From Rudanella paleaurantiibacter (GTDB lineage: Bacteria > Bacteroidota > Bacteroidia > Cytophagales > Spirosomataceae), in the NCBI RefSeq assembly GCF_009184635.1, contig NZ_WELI01000001.1, forward strand, positions 372,001 to 436,000: a DNA stretch of 64,000 nt, given 5' to 3'. Every line of letters begins with the position of its first letter. The stretch's first letter is position 1. This document shows positions 1 to 7,461 of the stretch, in pieces. Under the pieces are notes generated by a model. The model was not told the DNA's origin and searched no databases. It was given only the letters and a program-made list of their open reading frames with translations. The translations under genes were made by a program, and so were the position numbers.

Positions 1-86
1 GTTAATACCGATTCAAGGCATTCAACCACGTACCGCCCGGCATTGTAGGCTGGTATGATTACACTAACGGTAGGGCTGACGGTCAT
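1..86 (-). CDS. GT2 family glycosyltransferase, N-terminus only (cut by window edge)
   Basis: Only the first 28 codons lie in the window. They read MTVSPTVSVIIPAYNAGRY and onward, which is the opening beta strand and nucleotide-binding turn of a family 2 (GT-A fold) glycosyltransferase, using a nucleotide sugar in the cytoplasm. The ATG overlaps the stop of the upstream kinase-glycosyltransferase gene by ATGA, so the two are almost certainly translated as one operon. The start closely resembles the GT2 half of that upstream protein (VSVIMPVYNAERF), so the two may be related enzymes acting in the same pathway. The acceptor cannot be guessed from this fragment. Confidence 0.85.
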   Translation of the reverse strand, partial: MTVSPTVSVIIPAYNAGRYVVECLESVL

Positions 87-1930
87 GACGGGCTTTGGGT
101 TTCGGCTGGGGGAGTTTCCTGCTGGAATTGTGAAAAATGGGGCAGTGCCTGCACGGTTTGTCCGCTGCGTCGGCGGTCGAGCGAGTATTTGATGGCCTTT
201 AGCAGGGTACTTTTGACCAGTTCCTCATCGCGGGTGTAATTAGCATCGTGGTGTCGGTAGTAGAGCATGACCTCATCGGTAGAGCGAATTCGGACACCTT
301 GTTCGCGGGCGCGGTTGTACCAGTCGCCATCTTCGCCAATACGCAGTTCTTCGTTGAAAAGGCCAATGCGCCGAAATACGCTTGTTCGAAACAGCCCGGC
401 CCCCATCAGAATATTCCAGACCGTGCGCGACTCATCGGGGAAGTGAAACCGCTCCGGGTTAGAACCATCCAGAAAAACATACTGGGTTTTGCCAAAGACC
501 ACGTCCAGGTCGGGCTCGGCGGCAAACGTAGCCAGCTGTTTGCTCAGTTTGTAGTCCGGGTAAAGATCATCGTTGTCCAGAAACGTTACAAACTCGCCCC
601 GCACCAGCTCGAAGGCCCGGTTACGGGCGGCTGCCGGCCCCCGGTTTTCCTGATATACGTAACGCACTACTGGCCCAAAAGCCTGCACAATCTGGGCCGA
701 CGAATCGGTGGAGCCATCGTCTACACAAATAATCTCAACATTTGGGTATTGTCCGTTGAGCACCGATCGAATAGCGTCGCCTACAAACCGTTCTGCGTTG
801 TAAACAGGCATAATCACACTGACTAGGGGCTGTGGGGCAGCCTTACTGGTGTCGGTTTGGGGCTTGGCGTCGGGCATTGGCTTTGGGTTAAGTTGGCTTA
901 ATATACCCCGAACAGCCGCCGGAATCTGGGGCAGGTCGGTACCGGTTTCGAGCCAGTAGAGGGGGTATTGCTCTACCAGCTGGGTTAGTTTGCGGAAGGT
1001 AGTCGGTCCGGCTCCGAGCAGGGCCATCGTAGAGGGGGCAAGGGCTAGCAGAGCCTCGGCGGAGGTTGCCGGGCGATAGGTGGTGCCTGTTGTTCCGCCA
1101 AAGTGTGGTAGGGCAATGGCCCGCAATAGAAACTGATTGAGCACCTGTTGGGGCCGGTGCTGGTAAACAAACAGCTGTCCTTTCTGGGCGGGCATCGAAT
1201 CGCGATTGGCCACCTGAGAGGCCCAGTGCGGAAAACGGCTCAGGTTGTCGGCTTCGAGTTTGGCTACATTGTAGAGACAATGGACGAGTCCGGTGGTGGT
1301 GTCGATAAGTACAAAGTCGTCGCCGGCGTAGCCAAGGCCACCATCGAGACAGGCTAGTGTGGCCGTCGACTTCCCTGCGCCCCCCTTCCCCGTAAGCAGC
1401 AGCCCGCTTGTAGGGTCTCCTACACCCCCCGCGTGCACCAGTACCCAGGGTGTAGGCTCGAGCCATTGGTGGAGCAGTGTCCGAAAGGGAAAGCTACGTT
1501 CCCATTCGGGGAGGTCGGTGAGGTTGTCGGCCCAGATAAGAGCCCGGTTGTTTGCCCGGTCGAGAAGGGTAAATACGTTGCCCACCTGCTGATAGGATGC
1601 GTAGCCCTGTTGGGGGTCAATGCCCGGAATAGTACCGTGCTGCCCCAGCTCTCCCCACGACCAGAAAGGTGCGGGTAGTTGGAGCGCCGAGTTGTGGCGG
1701 TCGGCTACCCAAACGGTCAAGTCGGAAATGGAGAGATTGGCCTGGTCGTTTACGGCCCGATGCGCAATGGCATCGGTAAAAAAAGAGACAGGTACCTCCC
1801 CCACAAATTGAATCTGTAAGCGGCAGGCGGCAAAATCAAATGTCTGCGTATACACGGGAGCTGTCAGGTTGGCACAGGCGGAGAAACAGGCTTGGGCAAA
1901 CGCTGAAAAGGAGACTGTAGAAGCAGGCAT
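83..1930 (-). CDS. HprK-like kinase domain fused to a GT2 glycosyltransferase
   Basis: A 615-residue two-domain protein. Residues about 1-345 look like the HPr-kinase/PEP-carboxykinase-like fold found beside PqqD-type proteins: a P-loop GKGGAGKST at 181-189 follows the strand GLLLT, and YAGDDFVLID at 201-210 resembles the downstream acidic motif of these kinases. A Pro/Lys/Thr-rich linker (about 348-367) leads to a GT2 domain with VSVIMPVYNAERF (370-382), DDGSTD (404-409) and the metal-binding DNDD (452-455). The gene lies 3 bases after a PqqD-like gene and overlaps the next GT2 gene by ATGA. HprK-like proteins next to PqqD-type proteins occur in peptide-modification (lasso-like) clusters, where some phosphorylate the precursor peptide; that role here is inference. 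The fusion to a glycosyltransferase is unusual. Ordinary polysaccharide synthesis remains possible. Confidence 0.75.
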   Translation of the reverse strand: MPASTVSFSAFAQACFSACANLTAPVYTQTFDFAACRLQIQFVGEVPVSFFTDAIAHRAVNDQANLSISDLTVWVADRHNSALQLPAPFWSWGELGQHGTIPGIDPQQGYASYQQVGNVFTLLDRANNRALIWADNLTDLPEWERSFPFRTLLHQWLEPTPWVLVHAGGVGDPTSGLLLTGKGGAGKSTATLACLDGGLGYAGDDFVLIDTTTGLVHCLYNVAKLEADNLSRFPHWASQVANRDSMPAQKGQLFVYQHRPQQVLNQFLLRAIALPHFGGTTGTTYRPATSAEALLALAPSTMALLGAGPTTFRKLTQLVEQYPLYWLETGTDLPQIPAAVRGILSQLNPKPMPDAKPQTDTSKAAPQPLVSVIMPVYNAERFVGDAIRSVLNGQYPNVEIICVDDGSTDSSAQIVQAFGPVVRYVYQENRGPAAARNRAFELVRGEFVTFLDNDDLYPDYKLSKQLATFAAEPDLDVVFGKTQYVFLDGSNPERFHFPDESRTVWNILMGAGLFRTSVFRRIGLFNEELRIGEDGDWYNRAREQGVRIRSTDEVMLYYRHHDANYTRDEELVKSTLLKAIKYSLDRRRSGQTVQALPHFSQFQQETPPAETQSPS

Positions 1931-1933
1931 TGT

Positions 1934-2359
1934 TTACTTCTGAATAGGCCAGCCCTGCTGAGGGTCAACGTCGTGAATAGGGTCGAGGGCCAGTAAGTCC
2001 TGCATATCCGTGTAGGTTTCAAGCAGGGGGTGGGTGTAAGGTCGGCGGGCTGAGGGCGTATCCAGCGATTTAGTCGCGAGGGGTTGGTCGGTCAGAACAA
2101 CGAGGTGTTGGCGGACAAGTTGCTCTAAAAAGGTGAGCACGGCGGCTTCGGCCTCGGCGGCCTCAACGGTGTAGCTGTCTACGAGCCGTTGGACGAGGGC
2201 TTCGGTTGAGAGGCCAGCATCGAGGCCCTGCCAGATGGTAGCTGCTGTGTCGCGTAGGCTATAGTAATGGCCCATGCTCATGTTGACGAGGATAACTTCG
2301 TTATCAAAAAACTCACCTACAACGGCGGGGGTATTAGTACGGTAAACAGGAAAAGACAT
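1934..2359 (-). CDS. PqqD-like (RRE-type) small protein with an extended C-terminal tail
   Basis: A 141-residue protein counted from the ATG at 2359; the frame also opens at an upstream GTG (2368). Residues about 8-90 fit the PqqD winged-helix fold, which binds peptide substrates (RiPP recognition element): a strand pair with EVILVNMSMGHYYSL, then TAATIWQGLDAG, STEALVQRLVDSYTV and a final helix FLEQLVRQHLVVL. PqqD itself is about 90 residues. The extra tail (109-141) contains YTDMQDLLALDPIHDVD and GWP, a Tyr/Asp/Met-rich segment that looks conserved rather than disordered. It is followed after 3 bases by the kinase-glycosyltransferase gene, which suggests one complex. The protein probably presents a substrate to the kinase. 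Function is inferred from fold and neighbours only. Confidence 0.72.
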   Translation of the reverse strand: MSFPVYRTNTPAVVGEFFDNEVILVNMSMGHYYSLRDTAATIWQGLDAGLSTEALVQRLVDSYTVEAAEAEAAVLTFLEQLVRQHLVVLTDQPLATKSLDTPSARRPYTHPLLETYTDMQDLLALDPIHDVDPQQGWPIQK

Positions 2360-2473
2360 GTCTTGCACGAAAGAGATAACAAGTAACGGGGCGTTTCGGT
2401 AGGGAGGTAACTTGCAGGTAAGAGGTGTAAGTCCCTCTATTAAAACAGGTTAGTAAACCTACTTGACTCAACG

Positions 2474-2481
2474 CAAATATA
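2474..2481 (-). promoter_or_regulatory. Possible -7 box for the PqqD-like/kinase operon
   Basis: The minus strand reads TATATTTG, matching the Bacteroidota -7 consensus TAnnTTTG. It lies 115 bases upstream of the PqqD-like ATG. No clear TTG -33 element was found. Such boxes also occur by chance. Confidence 0.3.
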
Positions 2482-2571
2482 CTATCATAGTATTACTTTC
2501 ATCTGTTAGGCTAAGGGATTTCCCTTAATTTTAGCGGGTTGTTTTGCCAACTTTACTTTCGTTACTACACA

Positions 2572-3246
2572 ATGCACCGTAATATTATCTCTTCTCTCCA
2601 TCGGATTAATCAGGTTACAGGTTTATTAATGAACTACTTACGTTCGCTACGGGAAAAGAAGTTTGAAAGGCAGCTCAAGCAGATCAGTACGTTTGATTTT
2701 ACCTCCGACTGGACTACCTATAATTACTCCAACTGGGAACAGTGGTTTACACGTTACCGCAATGCACCTAATTTGCGCATACTCGAAATCGGTAGTTTTG
2801 AGGGCCGGTCGGCGGTTTGGTTTCTCCAGAATGTACTAACACACCCAACGGCTCAACTGGTATGTGTAGATCCTATGCCGTGGCCTGTCAACCCGCCCCG
2901 CCCGCGCTTTATGCACAACATTAGCCTCACCGGCAAAGCTGGGCAGGTAACCCTGATTCAGGAACGGTCGGAGATAGCCCTGCTTCAGCTACCGCCCGCT
3001 AGTTTCGATATAATTTACATCGACGGTGCGCATGAGGCCATTAATGTACTGGCCGACGGAATTTATAGCTGGGAGCTACTTAAAGTAGGCGGGCTTATGT
3101 TATTTGATGATTACCTCTGGGAGCCCGATCAGCCGGTACATGCACGTTGTCAGGGGGCTATCGACCTGCTGCTCAAACATTTCGGCGACCGAAAAACGGT
3201 CTTGTACACGGGTTATCAGGTTCTGATTCGTAAGGATACAGAATAG
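2572..3246 (+). CDS. Class I SAM-dependent methyltransferase (Methyltransf_24 type)
   Basis: 224 residues from ATG 2572; a TTG at 2539 and an ATG at 2629 are alternatives. The SAM-binding motif I is LRILEIGSFEGRSAVWFL, followed by the acidic strand end LVCVDPMPWP and the later DIIYIDGAHEAINVLADG and GGLMLFDDYLW, the order seen in Methyltransf_24 proteins. These often act on sugars or small molecules linked to glycan or peptide loci. No signal peptide, so cytoplasmic. It is transcribed away from the PqqD-like/kinase operon, which suggests, but does not prove, that it belongs to the same modification locus. The substrate is unknown. Confidence 0.8.
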   Translation: MHRNIISSLHRINQVTGLLMNYLRSLREKKFERQLKQISTFDFTSDWTTYNYSNWEQWFTRYRNAPNLRILEIGSFEGRSAVWFLQNVLTHPTAQLVCVDPMPWPVNPPRPRFMHNISLTGKAGQVTLIQERSEIALLQLPPASFDIIYIDGAHEAINVLADGIYSWELLKVGGLMLFDDYLWEPDQPVHARCQGAIDLLLKHFGDRKTVLYTGYQVLIRKDTE

Positions 3247-3256
3247 GCAAACGGAA

Positions 3257-3369
3257 GTCGTCCCGAATTGCCAACCGGATAGGCAAGCAAACTCGGGGTA
3301 GGTCTGAATTTAGTAGAAAGCTGATGCCTTGGATGCCTATTCTACCGATTACGGAAAATTCGGGACGAC
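3257..3369. repeat. 113-base imperfect inverted repeat between convergent genes
   Basis: The outer arms GTCGTCCCGAATT (3257-3269) and AATTCGGGACGAC (3357-3369) are perfect 13-base complements. The 87-base interior contains a short direct repeat (GATGCC twice). It fills the gap between the methyltransferase and the FG-GAP gene, so it may act as a bidirectional terminator, but no strong T tract follows either arm. Confidence 0.6.
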
Positions 3370-3389
3370 AACTGTTGGTTAAGAGATGG

Positions 3390-4550
3390 TCACTTTCCTT
3401 CGTTAAAAAACACCGTTAGCCCATCTTTGCCGGCCACTACGATGTCGGGTCGGCCGGTGCCGCGCAGGTCGGCGAGGGCGAAATAGATGCCGGTGCCTTT
3501 GCCCACCCCGGCCGGGCCGTAGGCTACGGTGTGTTTGGTAAAGGTTTTACCGTCCCACGTAAAGTAATACAGGCCCACGTCGTCGTAGCAACCAGGGTCG
3601 CCATCGTTGTGGGCTCTGAACCGCTTGCCCGTGATTAGTTCGGGGCGTTTGTCGCCGTCAATATCGGCCCACTCCATGCTGTGGTATTGCGAGTTTTTCT
3701 CGTCGATACTGTGCTTCACCCAGGTGCGTGTGTTGCCAGTGCGCTTCTGCTCGTACCAGTGCAGGCCGTAGCTATGACCCTGACCCACAATCATGTCGGC
3801 CAGTTTGTCGCCATTGAGATCAGTCACAATAATCGGGACACTTGCCGTACCGAGGTCAAACTCTTTGCGGAGTTCCCAGCGCTCGTTGCCCATGTTTTCG
3901 AGCCAGCCGTTGCTCACAATAAAGTCGCCTTTACCGTCGCCGTTGATGTCGCCGAAACCAAGGCCGTGGCCCTGCGTGGGCGCCACGGGTACCTGCCTGA
4001 ACGTGTTGGGTTTTTGCAGGGTGAAGTACTTCAGCGGCTTGCCGGGGTTGTTGGGCACAATCTCCACTTTTCCGTCGCCATCTACATCCCAGGCGCGGGT
4101 GGTTTCTACATTGCCGACCTGCGCAATTTCGTGTTCTGGCCAGGGCTGCTTACCCTCGGGGCCGTTGTTTTCAAGCCACCGCAACGTTCCGCTAAACCAG
4201 CCCCCCGTCACGACGTCCTGATCGCCGTCGCCATCCACATCGAGCGGAATGGTCGAAAAGTCGTCGTAGTATTCCGAAAAGCGTTTCTGGTCGCCGATGA
4301 GCTTCCGTTTGCGGAACGAGTTTTTGCGTTCCTCGCCGTTTTCGTACCAGAAATCGCCCGAAACAATGTCGGGTTTTCCGTCTTTGTTCACGTCGATAAT
4401 CCCGACGGATTCAAAGCTTTCGGCGGCTACAAAATGCCGGGCAAACTTCAGTTCGCCGGGCGCGCGCGTGGGGTTGAGCCGGGTGGTAGAGGCTGTCAGC
4501 AGCGAAAGCCCCACGAGGCAGAGGGTGGGGGTTAATCGGTTTACGTTCAT
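3390..4550 (-). CDS. Secreted FG-GAP/VCBS-repeat protein
   Basis: 386 residues. The N-terminus (MNVNRLTPTLCLVGLSLLTAS) is a signal peptide. The rest is a seven-bladed-type series of Asp-rich calcium-binding loops: DVNKDGKPDIVSGD, DVDGDGDQDVVTGG, DVDGDGKVEIVPNN, DINGDGKGDFIVSNG, DLNGDKLADMIVGQG and DIDGDKRPELITGKR. This is the FG-GAP (VCBS) beta-propeller pattern used for binding or as a scaffold in exported proteins. No catalytic motif is seen. It ends a run of four minus-strand genes for exported proteins, 69 bases after the GH109-like gene, so it may be part of a sugar-processing group. A ligand cannot be named. Confidence 0.85.
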   Translation of the reverse strand: MNVNRLTPTLCLVGLSLLTASTTRLNPTRAPGELKFARHFVAAESFESVGIIDVNKDGKPDIVSGDFWYENGEERKNSFRKRKLIGDQKRFSEYYDDFSTIPLDVDGDGDQDVVTGGWFSGTLRWLENNGPEGKQPWPEHEIAQVGNVETTRAWDVDGDGKVEIVPNNPGKPLKYFTLQKPNTFRQVPVAPTQGHGLGFGDINGDGKGDFIVSNGWLENMGNERWELRKEFDLGTASVPIIVTDLNGDKLADMIVGQGHSYGLHWYEQKRTGNTRTWVKHSIDEKNSQYHSMEWADIDGDKRPELITGKRFRAHNDGDPGCYDDVGLYYFTWDGKTFTKHTVAYGPAGVGKGTGIYFALADLRGTGRPDIVVAGKDGLTVFFNEGK

Positions 4551-4575
4551 TCGGTTGAGGGTTGTGGTATTGGAG

Positions 4576-4602
4576 GTAGGCCGGTCGGGGCGACCGGCCT
4601 AC
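4576..4602. repeat. Short palindromic intergenic repeat (REP-like)
   Basis: Arms GTAGGCCGGTCG (4576-4587) and CGACCGGCCTAC (4591-4602) are perfect complements with a GGG loop. It lies in the 69-base gap between two co-directional genes. There is no T tract, so it looks more like a REP/boundary hairpin than an intrinsic terminator. Confidence 0.7.
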
Positions 4603-4619
4603 AGAAGCTACACGGATGT

Positions 4620-5981
4620 CTATACGGTATCTAACGCAAAAACGGGCTTGCGGGTCTTCCATTTGCCGCGCGTAAAGTCGGGAATGGCAACGGCCGTTGA
4701 GCCTTTCCGAATCGACTCTTCGGAAAGCGGGCTGATGGCACTCCAGGCGGCTGCGTCGTACACGTCGATGGGGGGCGCGGTGCGGTTCCGAACCGAGTCG
4801 ATAAAGTCGCGCATCACAAAGTGGTCCATACCGCCATGCCCGGCCCCTTCGGCCAGTTTGCCTTCTTTTTTCCAGTAGGCGTGGTCGTACTGCTGCATGT
4901 AGGCTTCGTCGGGCTCCCATTGGTGGGCTTTGGGGCTACGGCCTTCAATGTAAATGAGGTTGCCATCGTCCATCCAGAGGCCCTGCGTGCCCTGCACCCG
5001 GAACCCAAGCGAGTAGGGGCGGGGCGAGTTGGTATCGTGCGTAATCAGAATGGTTTCGCCATTGGCGCATTTGATCATGGTCTGCACCACGTCGCCCAGT
5101 TTGAACTTCACCTTCGCGTTGGGGTGGTCGGGGCCACCTTTATCCACCACGTACTTGTGCAGCCCACGCGCGGGCGAGGCCATCGAGGTGAGGTACAAAA
5201 ACTGGTTGCCCCGGTTGATGTTGACCATCTCGGCCACCGGCCCCAGGCCGTGCGTGGGGTAGAGGTCGCCGTTGCGGTCTACAGAGTGCTGTGTGCGCCA
5301 GCGGGCTTCCGAGTAGCCTTTGGGGCCAAACTCCACCCCTCCGCCGTAGGGCTTGGTGCCGTCGTTGAACTTCACCTCGCGCAGGTCGTGCTGATAGCCA
5401 CATTGCAGGTGGTTGATCTCCCCAAACACATTTTGCCGCACCATGTTGAGCACGGCCATCACATCGCGCCGGTAACACACGTTTTCGAGAATCATGCAGT
5501 GGGAGCCCGTTTTCTCAAACGTGTTTACCAGGTCCCACGACTCCTGCAACGTTACCGTAGCCGACACCTCAACCCCGGCGTATTTGCCCGCCCGCATGGT
5601 GGCCAGCGCCATAGGCACGTGCCATTCCCAGGGCGTTGAGATAATGATTCCGTCGATGTCGTCGCGCTTGACCATGTTCTCAAAGTCGCGGTCGGTTTTG
5701 CCGTAGGTAGCGGCTTCTTTGCGGCCGTTTTTGGTCAGCATCTGCTGGCTCTGGGTGAGGGCGGCCGGGTCGGTATCGCAGAGTGCGGTAACGGTGACGT
5801 TGGGGAAGTTAAGCGCGTTGCGGAGGTGGTTGCGGCCCCGTTGGCCCACCCCGATAAAGCCCAGCCGCACGGGTTTGTCATCGGGGTGGTGGTACTGCAT
5901 TCCGGCAAACAGAGAATTTGGTAAAAGGGCGGCTCCGAGGGTCGCGGTGGCGGTGGTTTTCAGAAAGGTACGTCGACTCAT
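4620..5981 (-). CDS. Gfo/Idh/MocA oxidoreductase, GH109-like, Tat-exported
   Basis: 453 residues. It starts with a Tat signal (SRRTFLK at 2-8, then an Ala/Leu core). The NAD-binding Rossmann motif is GFIGVGQRGRNHL, and the central part (LENVCYRRDVMAVLNMVR, CGYQHDLREVKF, RNGDLYPTHGLGPV) resembles GH109 alpha-N-acetylgalactosaminidases, which use a bound NAD for hydrolysis. A general Gfo/Idh dehydrogenase of exported type is the alternative. Tat export fits a pre-loaded cofactor enzyme in the periplasm. Neighbours are an FG-GAP protein and an exported aminotransferase-fold protein on the same strand, suggesting amino-sugar or glycan breakdown. The substrate is inferred from the family. Confidence 0.82.
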   Translation of the reverse strand: MSRRTFLKTTATATLGAALLPNSLFAGMQYHHPDDKPVRLGFIGVGQRGRNHLRNALNFPNVTVTALCDTDPAALTQSQQMLTKNGRKEAATYGKTDRDFENMVKRDDIDGIIISTPWEWHVPMALATMRAGKYAGVEVSATVTLQESWDLVNTFEKTGSHCMILENVCYRRDVMAVLNMVRQNVFGEINHLQCGYQHDLREVKFNDGTKPYGGGVEFGPKGYSEARWRTQHSVDRNGDLYPTHGLGPVAEMVNINRGNQFLYLTSMASPARGLHKYVVDKGGPDHPNAKVKFKLGDVVQTMIKCANGETILITHDTNSPRPYSLGFRVQGTQGLWMDDGNLIYIEGRSPKAHQWEPDEAYMQQYDHAYWKKEGKLAEGAGHGGMDHFVMRDFIDSVRNRTAPPIDVYDAAAWSAISPLSEESIRKGSTAVAIPDFTRGKWKTRKPVFALDTV

Positions 5982-6140
5982 GGTTTTCTATTGCATACGT
6001 GTCTGTTACCCTAAAAACGGGTAAGGGGTCTGCTTCTACCAATGGGCCGCTTAATTGGGGAGGGTATTTGCCCAAACGGGGCTTTCCTCATCGACCAAGT
6101 AGCCCACCCGAAACGGAACAGAGCGGGGCAAACAGGTCTA

Positions 6141-7448
6141 TCAAGATTTACTTTTCGCGATCTGGGTAATGGCCATCACCAACCGGTCGAGGTCGGCGAG
6201 GGAGGTGTACACGTGGGGGGTTACGCGTACGCAACTGATGTTCTCCCAGACCGTGGGTGAGGTGTTAATCTTGTATTTGCCAAACAATCCGCTTTCCAGC
6301 TCGGCAATGGTCATGCCGTCGACACTCACTCCGCAGATACCGCACGAGTACGGTGCCTTGAGCGAGGTGTGCAGGCGCACGCGGGGGATGTTGACCACCC
6401 GCTCGGCCCAGTAGTTTTTGAGGTAGCGGATACGCTCTTCCTTGCGTTTGGTGCCAATGGCATTATGGAAATTGAGGGCTTCGCCAATGCCCTGCTCAAT
6501 GGCAAAGCTGCGGGTGCCCAGCGTTTCGAATTTGCGGATGTCGGCACTGTTGGGGCTGGGGTTGCAGAGCAGCGGCCATATACCGGCAATTTTCTCCTGC
6601 TTGATCCAGAGCATACCCGTACCCACCGGGGCCGACAAAAACTTGTGCAGGCTGGTGCCGAAATAGTCGCAGCCGAGGTCGGCAATGTTAAAATCGAGCA
6701 GGCCAAACGAGTGCGCCCCGTCTACGAGCACTTCCACTCCGCGCTGTTTGGCCATCCGGCAGATTTTCTGCACCGGTAAAATCTGCCCCATCCAGTTAAT
6801 CACGTGCGTTACGTGCAGAATTTTGGTACGGGGCGTAATGGCTTTCTCGTAGGCGCGCACAATGGCGTCGTCGTCTTCGATGGGGAAGTTAAAATTGAGC
6901 TGTTTATACACCACACCTTCCCGGCTCGCCCGTTGCCGCCAGGCCTGCACCACGTTGGGGTAATCCTGTAAGGTGCCCACCACCTCGTCGCCCCGTTGGA
7001 GCGGGAGGCCGTAAATCACCGTCAGGAGGGCTTCGGTAGCGTTGCGGTTAATGGCGATCTCGTCGGCCGGGGTGCCTGCCAGCAGGGCCAGTTTGTCGCG
7101 CACGGCCTCGCGGCCCTGATCCAGAATCCGCCACATGTAGTACGATGGCCCCTGATTGATGAGGGCGTTGTACCGTTCGAGGGCGTGCTGCACAATGAGC
7201 GGAGCCGGCGATACCCCCCCGTTGTTCAGAATCAGGATGTTCGACGACGAGGCTGGGTACGCTTGCTGAATCCGGTGCCAGTAATCTTCGTCGGTAGCGG
7301 CCTGTTGGGGTGTGAGCTGATCGACGCGGGCCGAGGCCTCGGCCCAGTCGGCTGCGTGGGCCTGGGCAAACAGGCTGTTGGCAGAGAATGCGCCCCCGGC
7401 GAGGGCCAGTTTACCTAAAAAAGAACGGCGGTTGGTTGGGGTTGACAT
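6141..7448 (-). CDS. Class V aminotransferase-fold PLP enzyme, Tat-exported
   Basis: 435 residues. The Tat-type leader is NRRSFLGKLALAGGAFSANS. The PLP-binding site is visible: VDGAHSFG (Asp243, His246) and the Schiff-base lysine in SLHKFLSAPVGTG (Lys269). The overall pattern fits the isopenicillin-N-epimerase/cysteine-desulfurase-like (class V) group. The reaction is not predictable: epimerase, lyase and aminotransferase are all possible. It is followed 159 bases on by the GH109-like gene on the same strand and begins 13 bases after the esterase gene stop, consistent with one transcription unit. Export by Tat suits an enzyme folded with its PLP. Confidence 0.82.
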   Translation of the reverse strand: MSTPTNRRSFLGKLALAGGAFSANSLFAQAHAADWAEASARVDQLTPQQAATDEDYWHRIQQAYPASSSNILILNNGGVSPAPLIVQHALERYNALINQGPSYYMWRILDQGREAVRDKLALLAGTPADEIAINRNATEALLTVIYGLPLQRGDEVVGTLQDYPNVVQAWRQRASREGVVYKQLNFNFPIEDDDAIVRAYEKAITPRTKILHVTHVINWMGQILPVQKICRMAKQRGVEVLVDGAHSFGLLDFNIADLGCDYFGTSLHKFLSAPVGTGMLWIKQEKIAGIWPLLCNPSPNSADIRKFETLGTRSFAIEQGIGEALNFHNAIGTKRKEERIRYLKNYWAERVVNIPRVRLHTSLKAPYSCGICGVSVDGMTIAELESGLFGKYKINTSPTVWENISCVRVTPHVYTSLADLDRLVMAITQIAKSKS

Positions 7449-7461
7449 GGGGTTTAGGTGT

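Noticed and set aside
888-1466. Opposite-frame open frames within the kinase gene and many other genes
   Set aside because: They overlap clear genes, are Arg/Pro-rich translations of GC-rich codons and show no domain; treated as shadows.
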